Part shown: piece after piece, positions 1 to 7,070 of the stretch
How the letters are laid out: every line of letters starts with the position of its first letter
Position numbering within the stretch: position 1 is the stretch's first letter
Source of the DNA: UBA1402 sp964488495
GTDB lineage: Bacteria; Bacteroidota; Bacteroidia; Bacteroidales; UBA1402
Assembly: GCA_964488495.1 (NCBI GenBank)
Contig: CAZAUQ010000053.1
Coordinates: forward strand, 1 to 14,507
Length of the DNA stretch: 14,507 nucleotides
Reading direction: 5' to 3'
Translations under genes and position numbers: made by a program
Notes under the pieces: generated by a model
Told to the model about the DNA's origin: nothing
Database searches by the model: none
What the model saw: only the letters and a program-made list of their open reading frames with translations

Positions 1-9
1 GTCACAAAG

Positions 10-51
10 AAAAAAGCTAACAAACTGTATTTCAGGTGTTAGCTTTTTTTT
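10..51. terminator. Bidirectional rho-independent terminator
   Basis: AAAAAAGCTAAC (10-21) is the exact reverse complement of GTTAGCTTTTTT (38-49), giving a 12-bp stem around a 16-base loop. The T run continues to 51 and the A run lies on the left, so it can work for both strands. It probably ends the transcription unit to the left of the window and insulates the small gene at 201. Confidence 0.88.
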
Positions 52-200
52 GATTTAATGAATTGCCTGACATTTGCCCACTTTTGATGGCAGTTAAAAA
101 TTTTATTTCGTAGTTTCTCGAATTTATGTTTTATTTGCATCGTTTCCGGTCCTCCTTTTGAGTCCGGCAATTTTATACATTAACCTTTCATTCTATTACC

Positions 201-407
201 ATGGCAATGGCTGCAGGTTTTACCTTTCTTATCGTTTTACTGATTCTTTTACCGGTTATTTTACTGCCTCTCATCGCGTTAATTGATATTTTGAGATGTC
301 AGTTTTACGGGAACGACAAACTCTTGTGGGTTATCATTGTACTGATTTTCCCCATTTTTGGTTCCATACTCTATTTTATTCTGGGCTCAAGAAATAAGGT
401 TAGTTGA
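201..407 (+). CDS. Small PLDc_N-domain membrane protein
   Basis: A 68-residue protein made of two membrane helices (about residues 6-28 and 42-62). Between them lies the motif ALIDILRCQFYGNDKLLWV, and the protein ends ILYFILGSRNK. This pattern (short helix, (V/I)D-(I/L)LR, GNDKLLW, second helix, G-R-K end) is the phospholipase D nuclease N-terminal (PLDc_N, PF13396) fold as found in stand-alone small proteins of Bacteroidota. Such stand-alone copies have no catalytic HKD motif and no firmly established role. It may be a membrane anchor or stress/envelope peptide. Met1 (201) or Met3 (207) could be the start, and no Shine-Dalgarno separates them. It lies alone between a terminator and the polysaccharide operon promoter, so it is probably monocistronic. 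Confidence 0.82.
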   Translation: MAMAAGFTFLIVLLILLPVILLPLIALIDILRCQFYGNDKLLWVIIVLIFPIFGSILYFILGSRNKVS

Positions 408-586
408 TACCCGTTCCTGACATTCGTTAGAGAATTAGCCTAAAGTCGCCCTGCAACAGCCGTGAATCTGTTGGTGAACTATTTTATCGTTGGGTTTATT
501 GAGCAGAAAAATAGTACATTTGCACTTTTAAAATAAACCTTTACCTGGTTTGGGTTTGATGTGTTATTTATTGTTCATTTTTCAGA
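408..586. other. Intergenic region with promoter and leader
   Basis: No reading frame worth calling is present. It contains a weak CAACAG/CTGTTG inverted repeat (454-473) without a T run, the promoter element at 515-522, and an AT-rich leader of roughly 55-60 bases before the EpsG-like gene. I recognise no riboswitch or known RNA. Confidence 0.5.
515..522 (+). promoter_or_regulatory. Bacteroidota-type promoter, -7 element TACATTTG
   Basis: TACATTTG matches the TAnnTTTG -7 consensus of the Bacteroidota primary sigma factor. A TTG at 490-492 lies 22 bases upstream, slightly further than the usual 19-21. It would start transcription near 529 and drive the three-gene polysaccharide operon. Confidence 0.65.
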
Positions 587-1672
587 ATGGCTGTCTATAT
601 AATTATAATTGCTGTTTTCCTGATACTCTGTCTCGCGGGTGAGGAGCTAAAAAAAAACAAGCAATGGCTGTTGCTGGCGATGGCTCTGTTTTTGATTGCT
701 TTTGCCGGATTCCGGGGCAACGACGTAAGCAAGGACCACAGCATTTTTCAGGCTTTTTACGACAAGGCACTGCCTTTTCAGGCACTTTTCAGTAATCCGG
801 GGGTGTTTTTCAAGGCCGCTAAAGTGGAACCTACTTTTTTGATAGTGGCTTCTTTTATCAAAACCTATCTTCCCGGCTTGGGATTCACCCTTTTGATGGT
901 GTTGTTTGCTCTCCTTTCGGTGGCTCTCAAAGTCAAAGCCATAGTCAAGTATTCGGAATTCATCTTTTTTTCTCTGTTTATTTATCTCTGTAATACTTTT
1001 ATGCTGCACGAAATCATACAGGTTCGTGCGGGATTGGCTGCGGCTGTGGCAATGATGGCTTTCGGGCCTTTGGTTGAAAGAAAACCCTGGAAATTTTTGT
1101 TGATCATGCTCCTGGCAATATTGATCCATTATTCTGCCATTATATTTTTGCCCTTCTATTTTTTGAACACAAAAAGAATAAATCCGGCAGTCTATCTGGC
1201 TGTCGTTATTATCCCTTTTTTGCTGAACACCTTTCATTTTGATCCGATTTCCTTGCTATTGAAATACGATCTGGGGATTTACTCCGAAAAATTAAGTATC
1301 TACATAACAGAACAATTAAGGCTTAAACACGCTATCAATAAAATTAATCTGACGATCATATTTCAACTCATACTTTCGGTATTTCTATTATTTTATCGAA
1401 CGGATTTGCTCGAGAAAAACAAATACAGCGTTTTGTTCCTGAAAATCAATATGATTTCCATCGGGATTTTTTATTTATTTTTTGGCCTTCCGGTATTTGC
1501 TTTCAGACTTTGGGAGATGCTGAGCATAGTGCAAATCTTTCTGATTCCAACATTAATCTATTATATAAAACCTCGCTGGATACCGGAACTTATTATTGTA
1601 CTGGTGGGAATAGCCTTTTATTATAACCTTGTTCTTCAGGGACATATTCGGGAGTACTCCCTGATTTTTTAG
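587..1672 (+). CDS. EpsG-family polysaccharide polymerase-like membrane protein
   Basis: A 361-residue, very hydrophobic protein with about ten predicted membrane helices. The pattern fits the EpsG family (PF14897), thought to be Wzy-like polymerases of exopolysaccharide or capsule. After the first two helices comes an outside loop, FRGNDVSKDHSIFQAFYDK (42-60), in place of the usual Arg-Gly...Asp-Tyr segment. A central QVRAGLAAAVAM (145-156) is followed by a helix ending in HYSA (181-184), both typical of the family. It is the first gene of a tight operon: its TAG is two bases before the next ATG, suggesting translational coupling. The gene is visibly more AT-rich than the glycosyltransferase further down, as polymerase genes of glycan loci often are. 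Substrate and linkage cannot be read from the sequence. Confidence 0.78.
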   Translation: MAVYIIIIAVFLILCLAGEELKKNKQWLLLAMALFLIAFAGFRGNDVSKDHSIFQAFYDKALPFQALFSNPGVFFKAAKVEPTFLIVASFIKTYLPGLGFTLLMVLFALLSVALKVKAIVKYSEFIFFSLFIYLCNTFMLHEIIQVRAGLAAAVAMMAFGPLVERKPWKFLLIMLLAILIHYSAIIFLPFYFLNTKRINPAVYLAVVIIPFLLNTFHFDPISLLLKYDLGIYSEKLSIYITEQLRLKHAINKINLTIIFQLILSVFLLFYRTDLLEKNKYSVLFLKINMISIGIFYLFFGLPVFAFRLWEMLSIVQIFLIPTLIYYIKPRWIPELIIVLVGIAFYYNLVLQGHIREYSLIF

Positions 1673-1674
1673 TT

Positions 1675-3507
1675 ATGGATATGCCAAAAATAACAGCCAT
1701 CACAGGTAAGTTGAATTACTATTTTGCTTTACTGCTTGCTTTTTACCTCAGCTTGCAGGACCGTTGGCTGATTTTGGTCTTTTTTTGTTGGTTGGCTTCC
1801 TGGATCATAGATGTTGTTCTCAGTAAACGCTATCTGGAATTCCGCTTCGACAAAAAGCACTGGGTAATCTATCTCTTATGGGCCTATGCTCTGTTGATGC
1901 TTATTTCTGTCTTTTATTCTCAAAACCTGGGATATGCCTACAAAATCATAGAAAGGAGAGTGGTCATTGCCGCAGTTCCCCTGACGCTTTCCATCGGATT
2001 CAGCAAAGAGTATAAACTTAAACCCTTGTTGTTGGCTTTTGTGGCCGGCAATGTGTTTGGTTTACTCTTTTCTTTGGGCATACCTGTCATTGAATACCTG
2101 AGCGATTTCAGGAGTCGTAACATGATTCATAAATATCCCTGGAAAGCTTTTTTACATTTTTTCCTCGATTTCAAACACAGGACCTATTTTGGCATTAATC
2201 AGATGCTTGCCCTGCTCAGCTTGTTGTATCTGCGCAAAGACCTGATTCCAAAGATGGGTAAATTATATTACTGGCAGTGCTTTATTGTTTATGCTCTTGT
2301 TTATACCTCGCTGATGCTGGTTTTGGGTGGGCGGATTGCTCTTATCATACTGGTTCTGGTTGCTTCTTTTTATGTCTATAATGCACTGAACAAGCATCAA
2401 CATCGAAAATTTGCCCTGATGGTAGTATTGTTGGGCGTTTTATCTATGATAGCCCTCTATGCCTTTCATCCCCGTTTTGAATCCATACGTCCGGGAGAAC
2501 TGGCCGGAAACTCTTCCCTGCAAAGCAAAGATTCCCGTTTGGGCATCTGGTATTCCGGAATGCAGGTTCTGGAAGAAGACAAGCAGTTTTTATTTGGAGT
2601 GGGTATAGGAGACGTGAAAGATCTGCTGAAAGAAAAATACGAACAGAACCATTTAAGTACCGAATTCATTGAAAGCAATTCGCATGTACACAACACCTAC
2701 CTGCAAGTACTATTGGAAACCGGTATACCTGGACTGCTTTGTTTATTGATGTTGCTTATCGCTTTTCCGCTCAGCCTTCGCGACAAAAAGGAACGCTTGT
2801 ACGCAGGCACCATTAGTTTTATGTTCGCCATGCTGATGATGGTTGAAGTGGTTTTTTTGCAAATTGGCGGCTTACTGGTCTTTAGCCTGAGCTTTTTGTT
2901 TTTGTCCAAGACAGGAAGCCGCAAAGAAGAAGACTTGTCTTTACCTGACGGTTTTCCTAAGACTTTTACGATTGTTAACGCGACCATGGTTTTAATGGCT
3001 CTGGTGGTTTTTTGTTATCCGCTCTATGGAAAAAAGGGCTATGACCCAAAAGATCCGACTACTTACGCCAGCAACAACTACGAACTGATCAAGGAATTGC
3101 CGGGCAATCCCCCCGAAGAACTGCAGGATTGTTGGGGCTATAAGATTTCATCCACCTGCAGGGGATATTACCAGCCGTATTTCGACCGGATTGAATTTTT
3201 AACCGGTTTTTACCAACCCCATCCGGGGGGGAAGGGGACATTTTCGGCCTGGTGTTATGTCAGCGAAGATTTTGATGGTATTCAAGTACAAATTTTTACA
3301 AACTCTTCTACAGGACAAGAATTTTCGGATGTATATGATTTAAGCCAAAAAGGAAGCTGGCAAAAGTTGTCTTTCAACTATTCGGGGGTGGATAAGTTGT
3401 CTCCTATGTCTTTCTTTTTTGCCAAATACCACGTCAGAGATTTTAGTACCCTGAAAGGCTATGCTATTTTTGCTCTGCCGTTTTATAAATTACCATGTCA
3501 GGAATAG
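1675..3507 (+). CDS. O-antigen ligase/polymerase-family protein with C-terminal extracytoplasmic domain
   Basis: A 610-residue protein. Residues 15-410 form about twelve membrane helices with the Wzy_C/WaaL signature (PF04932): GGRIALIILVL (218-228), an outside loop with DSRLGIWYSG (286-295), and HVHNTYLQVLLETGIPGLL (337-355). The last is the hallmark HxHNxxLQxxxExGxxGL motif of ligases and related polymerases. A further helix (about 431-450) is followed by 160 hydrophilic residues (451-610). These are rich in aromatic and beta-type sequence (GTFSAWCYVS, 521-530; GSWQKLSFNYS, 560-570), resembling a jelly-roll, carbohydrate-binding-like fold. If the helices are counted correctly it would face the periplasm. 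The family moves lipid-linked glycans onto an acceptor or extends them. The ATG lies two bases after the EpsG-like stop, with a second Met at codon 3. The stop overlaps the next gene by 13 bases. Confidence 0.82.
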   Translation: MDMPKITAITGKLNYYFALLLAFYLSLQDRWLILVFFCWLASWIIDVVLSKRYLEFRFDKKHWVIYLLWAYALLMLISVFYSQNLGYAYKIIERRVVIAAVPLTLSIGFSKEYKLKPLLLAFVAGNVFGLLFSLGIPVIEYLSDFRSRNMIHKYPWKAFLHFFLDFKHRTYFGINQMLALLSLLYLRKDLIPKMGKLYYWQCFIVYALVYTSLMLVLGGRIALIILVLVASFYVYNALNKHQHRKFALMVVLLGVLSMIALYAFHPRFESIRPGELAGNSSLQSKDSRLGIWYSGMQVLEEDKQFLFGVGIGDVKDLLKEKYEQNHLSTEFIESNSHVHNTYLQVLLETGIPGLLCLLMLLIAFPLSLRDKKERLYAGTISFMFAMLMMVEVVFLQIGGLLVFSLSFLFLSKTGSRKEEDLSLPDGFPKTFTIVNATMVLMALVVFCYPLYGKKGYDPKDPTTYASNNYELIKELPGNPPEELQDCWGYKISSTCRGYYQPYFDRIEFLTGFYQPHPGGKGTFSAWCYVSEDFDGIQVQIFTNSSTGQEFSDVYDLSQKGSWQKLSFNYSGVDKLSPMSFFFAKYHVRDFSTLKGYAIFALPFYKLPCQE

Positions 3508-4334
3508 CCATACTGCTCAGCACCTGCAACAGCGGGAAATACCTCCGCCCTCAGCTGGACTCGCTGTTTACCCAGACAGTGCAGGATTTTGAAATCCACG
3601 TGCACGACGATGGTTCCAAAGACGATACCCTGCAAATACTGGCCGAATACCAGCAAAAACACCCCGGATTGATCCTGCGCAAAGATCCGCAGCCCGGCAG
3701 ACTGGCCAAAGGCAGTTTTATATGGTTGCTCGAAAACACTCAGGCCGATTACTATATGTTTTGCGACCACGACGATGTGTGGCTGAACGATAAAATAGAG
3801 AAAACCTATTCCAAAATGCAGGCCTGCGAAAAAGCCCGGCCCGGTAAAGCCGTGGTAATTAATACCGATCTTAAGGTTGTGGATGAGCAACTCAACGAAA
3901 TACACCCTTCCTTTTGGGCCTATAACAAGATCAAACCGGTTTTACTCAGGAGTTTTGAATACCTGACTGTTTGTAATGCCTTTACCGGCTGTACCATGAT
4001 GATTAACCGGGCAGCCAAAGAGCTCGCCTTACCAATCAGTGAAAAGGCCTTGATGCACGATAAATGGATTGCGCTCAAAGTAGCAGCAGCTGGCGGAATT
4101 CTGGAGTCCGTACATGAAGCCACGGTTTTGTACCGCCAGCACGGCGAAAATCAAATTGGAGCCCGGAAAATAGGGATAGCTCATTATTTTAAGCAGCTCC
4201 GATCGCTTACGGCAACCTGGAAAGAAAATCGCGCCACACTGGAAATGAGCCGGGCAATTAAAAGATTCAGCTGGGCTAAATACTTGTATTATAAATTTCT
4301 ATATGCTATTAAAAGGACTAAGGCTTGTTCATGA
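3495..4334 (+). CDS. GT2-family glycosyltransferase (rhamnosyltransferase-like)
   Basis: A 279-residue GT-A fold enzyme of glycosyltransferase family 2. It has the N-terminal strand IAILLSTCNSGKYL, the nucleotide-sugar binding HDDGSKDD (37-44), the DxD-type motif CDHDDVW (90-96), HDKW (188-191) as the likely acceptor/base region, and YRQHGENQIG (213-222). This set is typical of the subgroup often annotated as O-antigen rhamnosyltransferases. It would add one sugar to an undecaprenyl-linked glycan on the cytoplasmic face of the membrane. No membrane helix is present. Its ATG lies inside the end of the ligase gene (13-base overlap), so it is the third coupled gene of the operon. It is more GC-rich than the upstream two genes. 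Its last 17 bases overlap the converging gene on the other strand. The donor sugar is not predictable with certainty. Confidence 0.87.
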   Translation: MSGIAILLSTCNSGKYLRPQLDSLFTQTVQDFEIHVHDDGSKDDTLQILAEYQQKHPGLILRKDPQPGRLAKGSFIWLLENTQADYYMFCDHDDVWLNDKIEKTYSKMQACEKARPGKAVVINTDLKVVDEQLNEIHPSFWAYNKIKPVLLRSFEYLTVCNAFTGCTMMINRAAKELALPISEKALMHDKWIALKVAAAGGILESVHEATVLYRQHGENQIGARKIGIAHYFKQLRSLTATWKENRATLEMSRAIKRFSWAKYLYYKFLYAIKRTKACS

Positions 4335-4341
4335 GTCTTTT
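4311..4341. terminator. Possible bidirectional terminator inside overlapping gene ends
   Basis: AAAAGGACT (4311-4319) can pair with AGTCTTTT (4334-4341) with one bulged G, around a 14-base loop. A-rich and T-rich arms face both directions. It sits exactly at the 17-bp overlap of two converging genes, where no other terminator is visible. The stem is weak, so this is tentative. Confidence 0.35.
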
Positions 4342-5841
4342 ACTGGCGGTATAAAAGATCCTGCGTATAAAACTGGATGAGCCCATCCCTTTGAAAAACA
4401 CCTTGGGAAATAGCCAAAGTGTTTTAATGCCATAGCTTTGAAAGAGAAATAATTCATAGGTTTTAGTGTAGCGGTCAGCTGTTTCCAGATACAAGTCTTC
4501 GGCTTTTTTGAGTAATCCTTCGGGCATTTCAGGTACAAAATTCACTCTTGTTTCTTCAATGAGCAAAGAGCGCAGGCTTTCTGAGAACTGTTGCGGACTG
4601 ATTACCCTGCCGCGGTTTTTTTCTCCTTCCTTAAGGCGAAAAACTGCATCATCCATCAATTTTCGGGCGTAAGGCAGCATTGCTTCCACACTGTAAAACG
4701 AAAGCGATTCCTGAGCTTTGTTCCCGTAATTAAGTAAACTGTCTGCACTTCTGATGGCCGGAAAATAGGAGAGCAGCAAAAGCGGCTTTTCGCATACGAC
4801 TGCCAGCTGAGTCATCAATCCGCCCGAAAAAGGATAAGTGCCCAGATATATGTCACTGTTTTGAATGAGGGGATAAATATCCCGACGTTGCCCCAAAAGG
4901 ATAAAACGATCTTCCAGCTTGTGCTTTCGGATGAAATCTTTGATTTTCACCGTATTTCCCTCGCCGGCATACAGCAGCAGCACCTTCTTGTTGTAATCCA
5001 GCAATTCTTTGGCTAAGTGTAAAAACCGACCTCCGTCACCCTGTATTTTATACATGGCTCCACCCGAAACAATCACTATGCTGTCGGCTTTGACCTGAGG
5101 CGGAAAACCTTCGAAAGGAATCTCGCGGTTAACGATTGGATAATAGGGCTGACAAAGAAGTTGTTCTTTTTTGTAAGCTCTGTGACTATACGACAAAGCA
5201 AGTCCAAAATTCCTGAATTCAATGACATAATCACTCAGACGAGTACCCAGGTAAAAATGATGATCGCCCGGCACTATGCGATAACGTTGCAACTCTTCCA
5301 GGGCATTCCACAACACACAGCAGAAAGCTCCTTCCGCAGGCGCGTGTATCAGAGCTTTTGCCGCTCCGGACTCTTGTATGCTGTGATAGACTTGATTCAA
5401 ATGCTCCAATTTATCCTCTGTCCGTTCAGGCAGGATCATAACTCTGGCCTTGCCGTAAGCCTTAAGTTCTTTGATAAAATCAGGCTGTGAACTGCTGTGC
5501 CGGCTGGGCTCCAAAATATAGAGGATCTCAGCCTCCCAGCTCATCAAAGCTCTCAGGTACTGCAAGGCCAACACGTAACTGGAGCCTATATGATCGTAAA
5601 AAACAAAGCAATTGTCACGTTTCGGGGCTGCGGCTGATTTGGTAATAAGGCGGGAGGATAATGCCTGAAGCCGGTCTTCGATTTCGTCGTCTTTAAAGAA
5701 ACGATTCAAGTTGGAAGCTACAATGGCAGCACGATCGTATTCCTGCAAAGCACGGGCAATATTCCCTTTTTGGAGGGCTTTCCCGGCCAGCCTCTTTATC
5801 CGGACGTATATTTTTTCTATGTCCTGTGAATGGTAGTGCAT
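4318..5841 (-). CDS. Predicted GT-B fold glycosyltransferase
   Basis: A 507-residue, mostly soluble protein with no signal peptide. Residues 1-70 are helical and TPR-like (GNIARALQEYDRAAIVASN). Residues 75-235 look like an N-terminal Rossmann half (FYDHIGSSYVLALQYLRAL; PGDHHFYLGTRLSDYVIEFRNFG). Residues 250-440 look like the C-terminal GT-B half. Typical segments there are SIVIVSGGAMYKI (254-266), KVLLLYAGEG (286-295), DRFILLGQRRDIYPLIQNSDIYLGTYPFSGG (311-341) and a following helix TQLAVVCEKPLLLL. The last block resembles the donor-binding region of OGT/HMW1C-like and GT4-like enzymes. The family assignment is by pattern only, and donor and acceptor are unknown. The start at 5841 follows a duplicated stop-start junction. 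It lies downstream of the aminotransferase, and its 3' end overlaps the converging GT2 gene. Confidence 0.7.
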   Translation of the reverse strand: MHYHSQDIEKIYVRIKRLAGKALQKGNIARALQEYDRAAIVASNLNRFFKDDEIEDRLQALSSRLITKSAAAPKRDNCFVFYDHIGSSYVLALQYLRALMSWEAEILYILEPSRHSSSQPDFIKELKAYGKARVMILPERTEDKLEHLNQVYHSIQESGAAKALIHAPAEGAFCCVLWNALEELQRYRIVPGDHHFYLGTRLSDYVIEFRNFGLALSYSHRAYKKEQLLCQPYYPIVNREIPFEGFPPQVKADSIVIVSGGAMYKIQGDGGRFLHLAKELLDYNKKVLLLYAGEGNTVKIKDFIRKHKLEDRFILLGQRRDIYPLIQNSDIYLGTYPFSGGLMTQLAVVCEKPLLLLSYFPAIRSADSLLNYGNKAQESLSFYSVEAMLPYARKLMDDAVFRLKEGEKNRGRVISPQQFSESLRSLLIEETRVNFVPEMPEGLLKKAEDLYLETADRYTKTYELFLFQSYGIKTLWLFPKVFFKGMGSSSFIRRIFYTASKRLMNKP

Positions 5842-5865
5842 CTTAGGAATGGTAGTGCATTTTAG
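5828..5865. repeat. 19-bp tandem duplication at a stop/start junction
   Basis: Two adjacent 19-bp units, GAATGGTAGTGCATCTTAG (5828-5846) and GAATGGTAGTGCATTTTAG (5847-5865), differ at one base. On the minus strand each unit begins with CTAA and then holds an ATG followed by the same four codons. The first unit read on that strand contains the aminotransferase stop, and the second contains the true start of the glycosyltransferase. Confidence 0.95.
5843..5860 (-). other. Five-codon minigene MHYHS made by the duplication
   Basis: ATG CAC TAC CAT TCC TAA lies between the aminotransferase and glycosyltransferase genes. It starts one base after the aminotransferase TAA (5862-5864), and its own TAA (5843-5845) ends one base before the glycosyltransferase ATG (5841). 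Its codons copy the first codons of the glycosyltransferase (MHYHSQ). It may act as a stepping stone for terminating and reinitiating ribosomes. Whether it is translated is unknown. Confidence 0.5.
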
Positions 5866-6962
5866 TGGAAGGAGTTCACCGCGTCAATTACCTGATCAAT
5901 TTCTTCCCCGGTCATTACAGGACTCAAGGGCAAACTGAGTTCTTCGCGGTGAATTTGTTCGGTAACAGGCAGAGACAAGTTGTTCCATTCTGCGTAACAA
6001 GCCTGTTTATGAGGAGGAATAGGGTAGTGGATCAGCGTTTGAATTCCCCTGCTTTCCAAATACGACTGCAAGGCATCACGACGGCTGCAACGAACAGGAA
6101 AAATATGATAAACGTGTTGATCGCGGTCAGTCACCACCGGCAGCTGTATTTCGCGATGCCGGATTTCCTGCAAATAACGGGCAGCCACCTGCTTGCGCAA
6201 TTCAATGTCCTGATCCAGATAGCGAAGCTTCACATCCAGTACAGCTGCCTGAATTTCGTCAAGCCGGCTGTTGCGGCCGGTATACCGGAAAACGTATTTT
6301 TTTTCGGATCCGTAATTAGCCAAGGTGCGTACAACTTTTGCCAACTCCTCGTCATCGGTAGTAACAGCACCTCCGTCACCAAAAGCCCCCAGATTTTTAC
6401 CCGGATAAAAACTATGTCCCGCAGCATCACCCAGCGAACCGGTTTTGCGGCCCCTGTAGAGACAGCCGTGAGCCTGAGCATTATCTTCTATCAGCTTAAG
6501 CCCGTAACGCAGGCAGAGAGCCTTAATTTTGTCGCTGTAGGCACATTGTCCGTAAAGATGAACGATCATCAGCGCCTTGCTGCGTTCAGTAATATGATGT
6601 TCGATTAAATCCTCGTCAATCTGGTAACTCGAAAGCCGGGGTTCGATCAAAACAGGTTTGAGTCCGTTTTCGGTAATTGCAAGAATGGAAGCTATGTAAG
6701 TATTGGCGGGCACCAGCACTTCGTCGCCCGGGTGCATAATGCCCATTTCGATGTAAGCTCTCAAAATCCAGATCAGTGCATCCAGGCCGTTAGCCACCCC
6801 AATACAATGCCTGGTTCCGATGTATTCGGCATAATGCTGTTCAAAGCGTTTGTTTTCTTCGCCCTGAAGATACCAGCCCGAGTCGGTAACCCGAGCCACA
6901 GCCTGATGAATTTCTTCGGCGTATTTTGCAGTTATCCTCTGTAAATCCAGGTATTTTACCAT
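5862..6962 (-). CDS. DegT/DnrJ/EryC1/StrS-family sugar aminotransferase (FdtB/QdtB-like)
   Basis: A 366-residue PLP-dependent enzyme that adds an amino group to a nucleotide-linked keto-sugar. Visible family marks are MVKYLDLQRITAKYAEEI at the start, a phosphate/PLP-binding segment GVANGLDAL (55-63), PANTYIAS (85-92), EDNAQAHG (159-166), and HSFYPGKNLGAFGDGGAV (183-200) with the Schiff-base Lys189. GRNSRLDEIQAA (229-240) and HYPIPPHKQ (312-320) follow. The FYPGKNLGA(L/F)GD variant is typical of dTDP-3-keto-6-deoxyhexose transaminases such as FdtB and QdtB, but the exact sugar is not proven. I chose ATG at 6962. The in-frame TTG at 6980 would add only LFEKA-type residues not seen in relatives. 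The matching ketoisomerase and acyltransferase (FdtA/FdtC) are not in the window. The next gene downstream is a glycosyltransferase, consistent with a glycan locus. Confidence 0.88.
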   Translation of the reverse strand: MVKYLDLQRITAKYAEEIHQAVARVTDSGWYLQGEENKRFEQHYAEYIGTRHCIGVANGLDALIWILRAYIEMGIMHPGDEVLVPANTYIASILAITENGLKPVLIEPRLSSYQIDEDLIEHHITERSKALMIVHLYGQCAYSDKIKALCLRYGLKLIEDNAQAHGCLYRGRKTGSLGDAAGHSFYPGKNLGAFGDGGAVTTDDEELAKVVRTLANYGSEKKYVFRYTGRNSRLDEIQAAVLDVKLRYLDQDIELRKQVAARYLQEIRHREIQLPVVTDRDQHVYHIFPVRCSRRDALQSYLESRGIQTLIHYPIPPHKQACYAEWNNLSLPVTEQIHREELSLPLSPVMTGEEIDQVIDAVNSFH

Positions 6963-7070
6963 AGCCTTTTCAAAAAGCAATCTTTAGCCATCCAGTTCAA
7001 ATCAAGCTGTTTCGAGCTCTCTTTGTGTTATTCCTGCAAATCAACAATAAATTGCCTTAATAAACAAACA
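6963..7070. other. Intergenic gap before aminotransferase gene
   Basis: 108 bases between the symporter stop and the aminotransferase ATG. On the minus strand a TAATGTTTG (7065-7073) resembles the -7 element but has three rather than two spacer bases and no matching -33. I find no convincing terminator, so read-through from the symporter operon into the sugar genes is possible. Confidence 0.3.

Noticed and set aside
454..473. CAACAG/CTGTTG inverted repeat as a terminator for the PLDc_N gene
   Set aside because: The stem is only six pairs, there is no T run after it, and it may be chance.
647..1237. 196-residue open frame on the minus strand opposite the EpsG-like gene
   Set aside because: It is rich in Gln, His, Lys and Ser in the way of antisense translations of hydrophobic genes, has no recognisable motif, and the opposite frame is a clear membrane protein.
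5865..6608. 247-residue open frame on the plus strand opposite the aminotransferase gene
   Set aside because: The minus strand carries a complete aminotransferase with all family motifs; the plus frame has no family pattern and no promoter.
6978..6980. TTG as start of the aminotransferase
   Set aside because: The ATG six codons later gives the start typical of the family (MVKYLDLQ), and the extra residues have no support.
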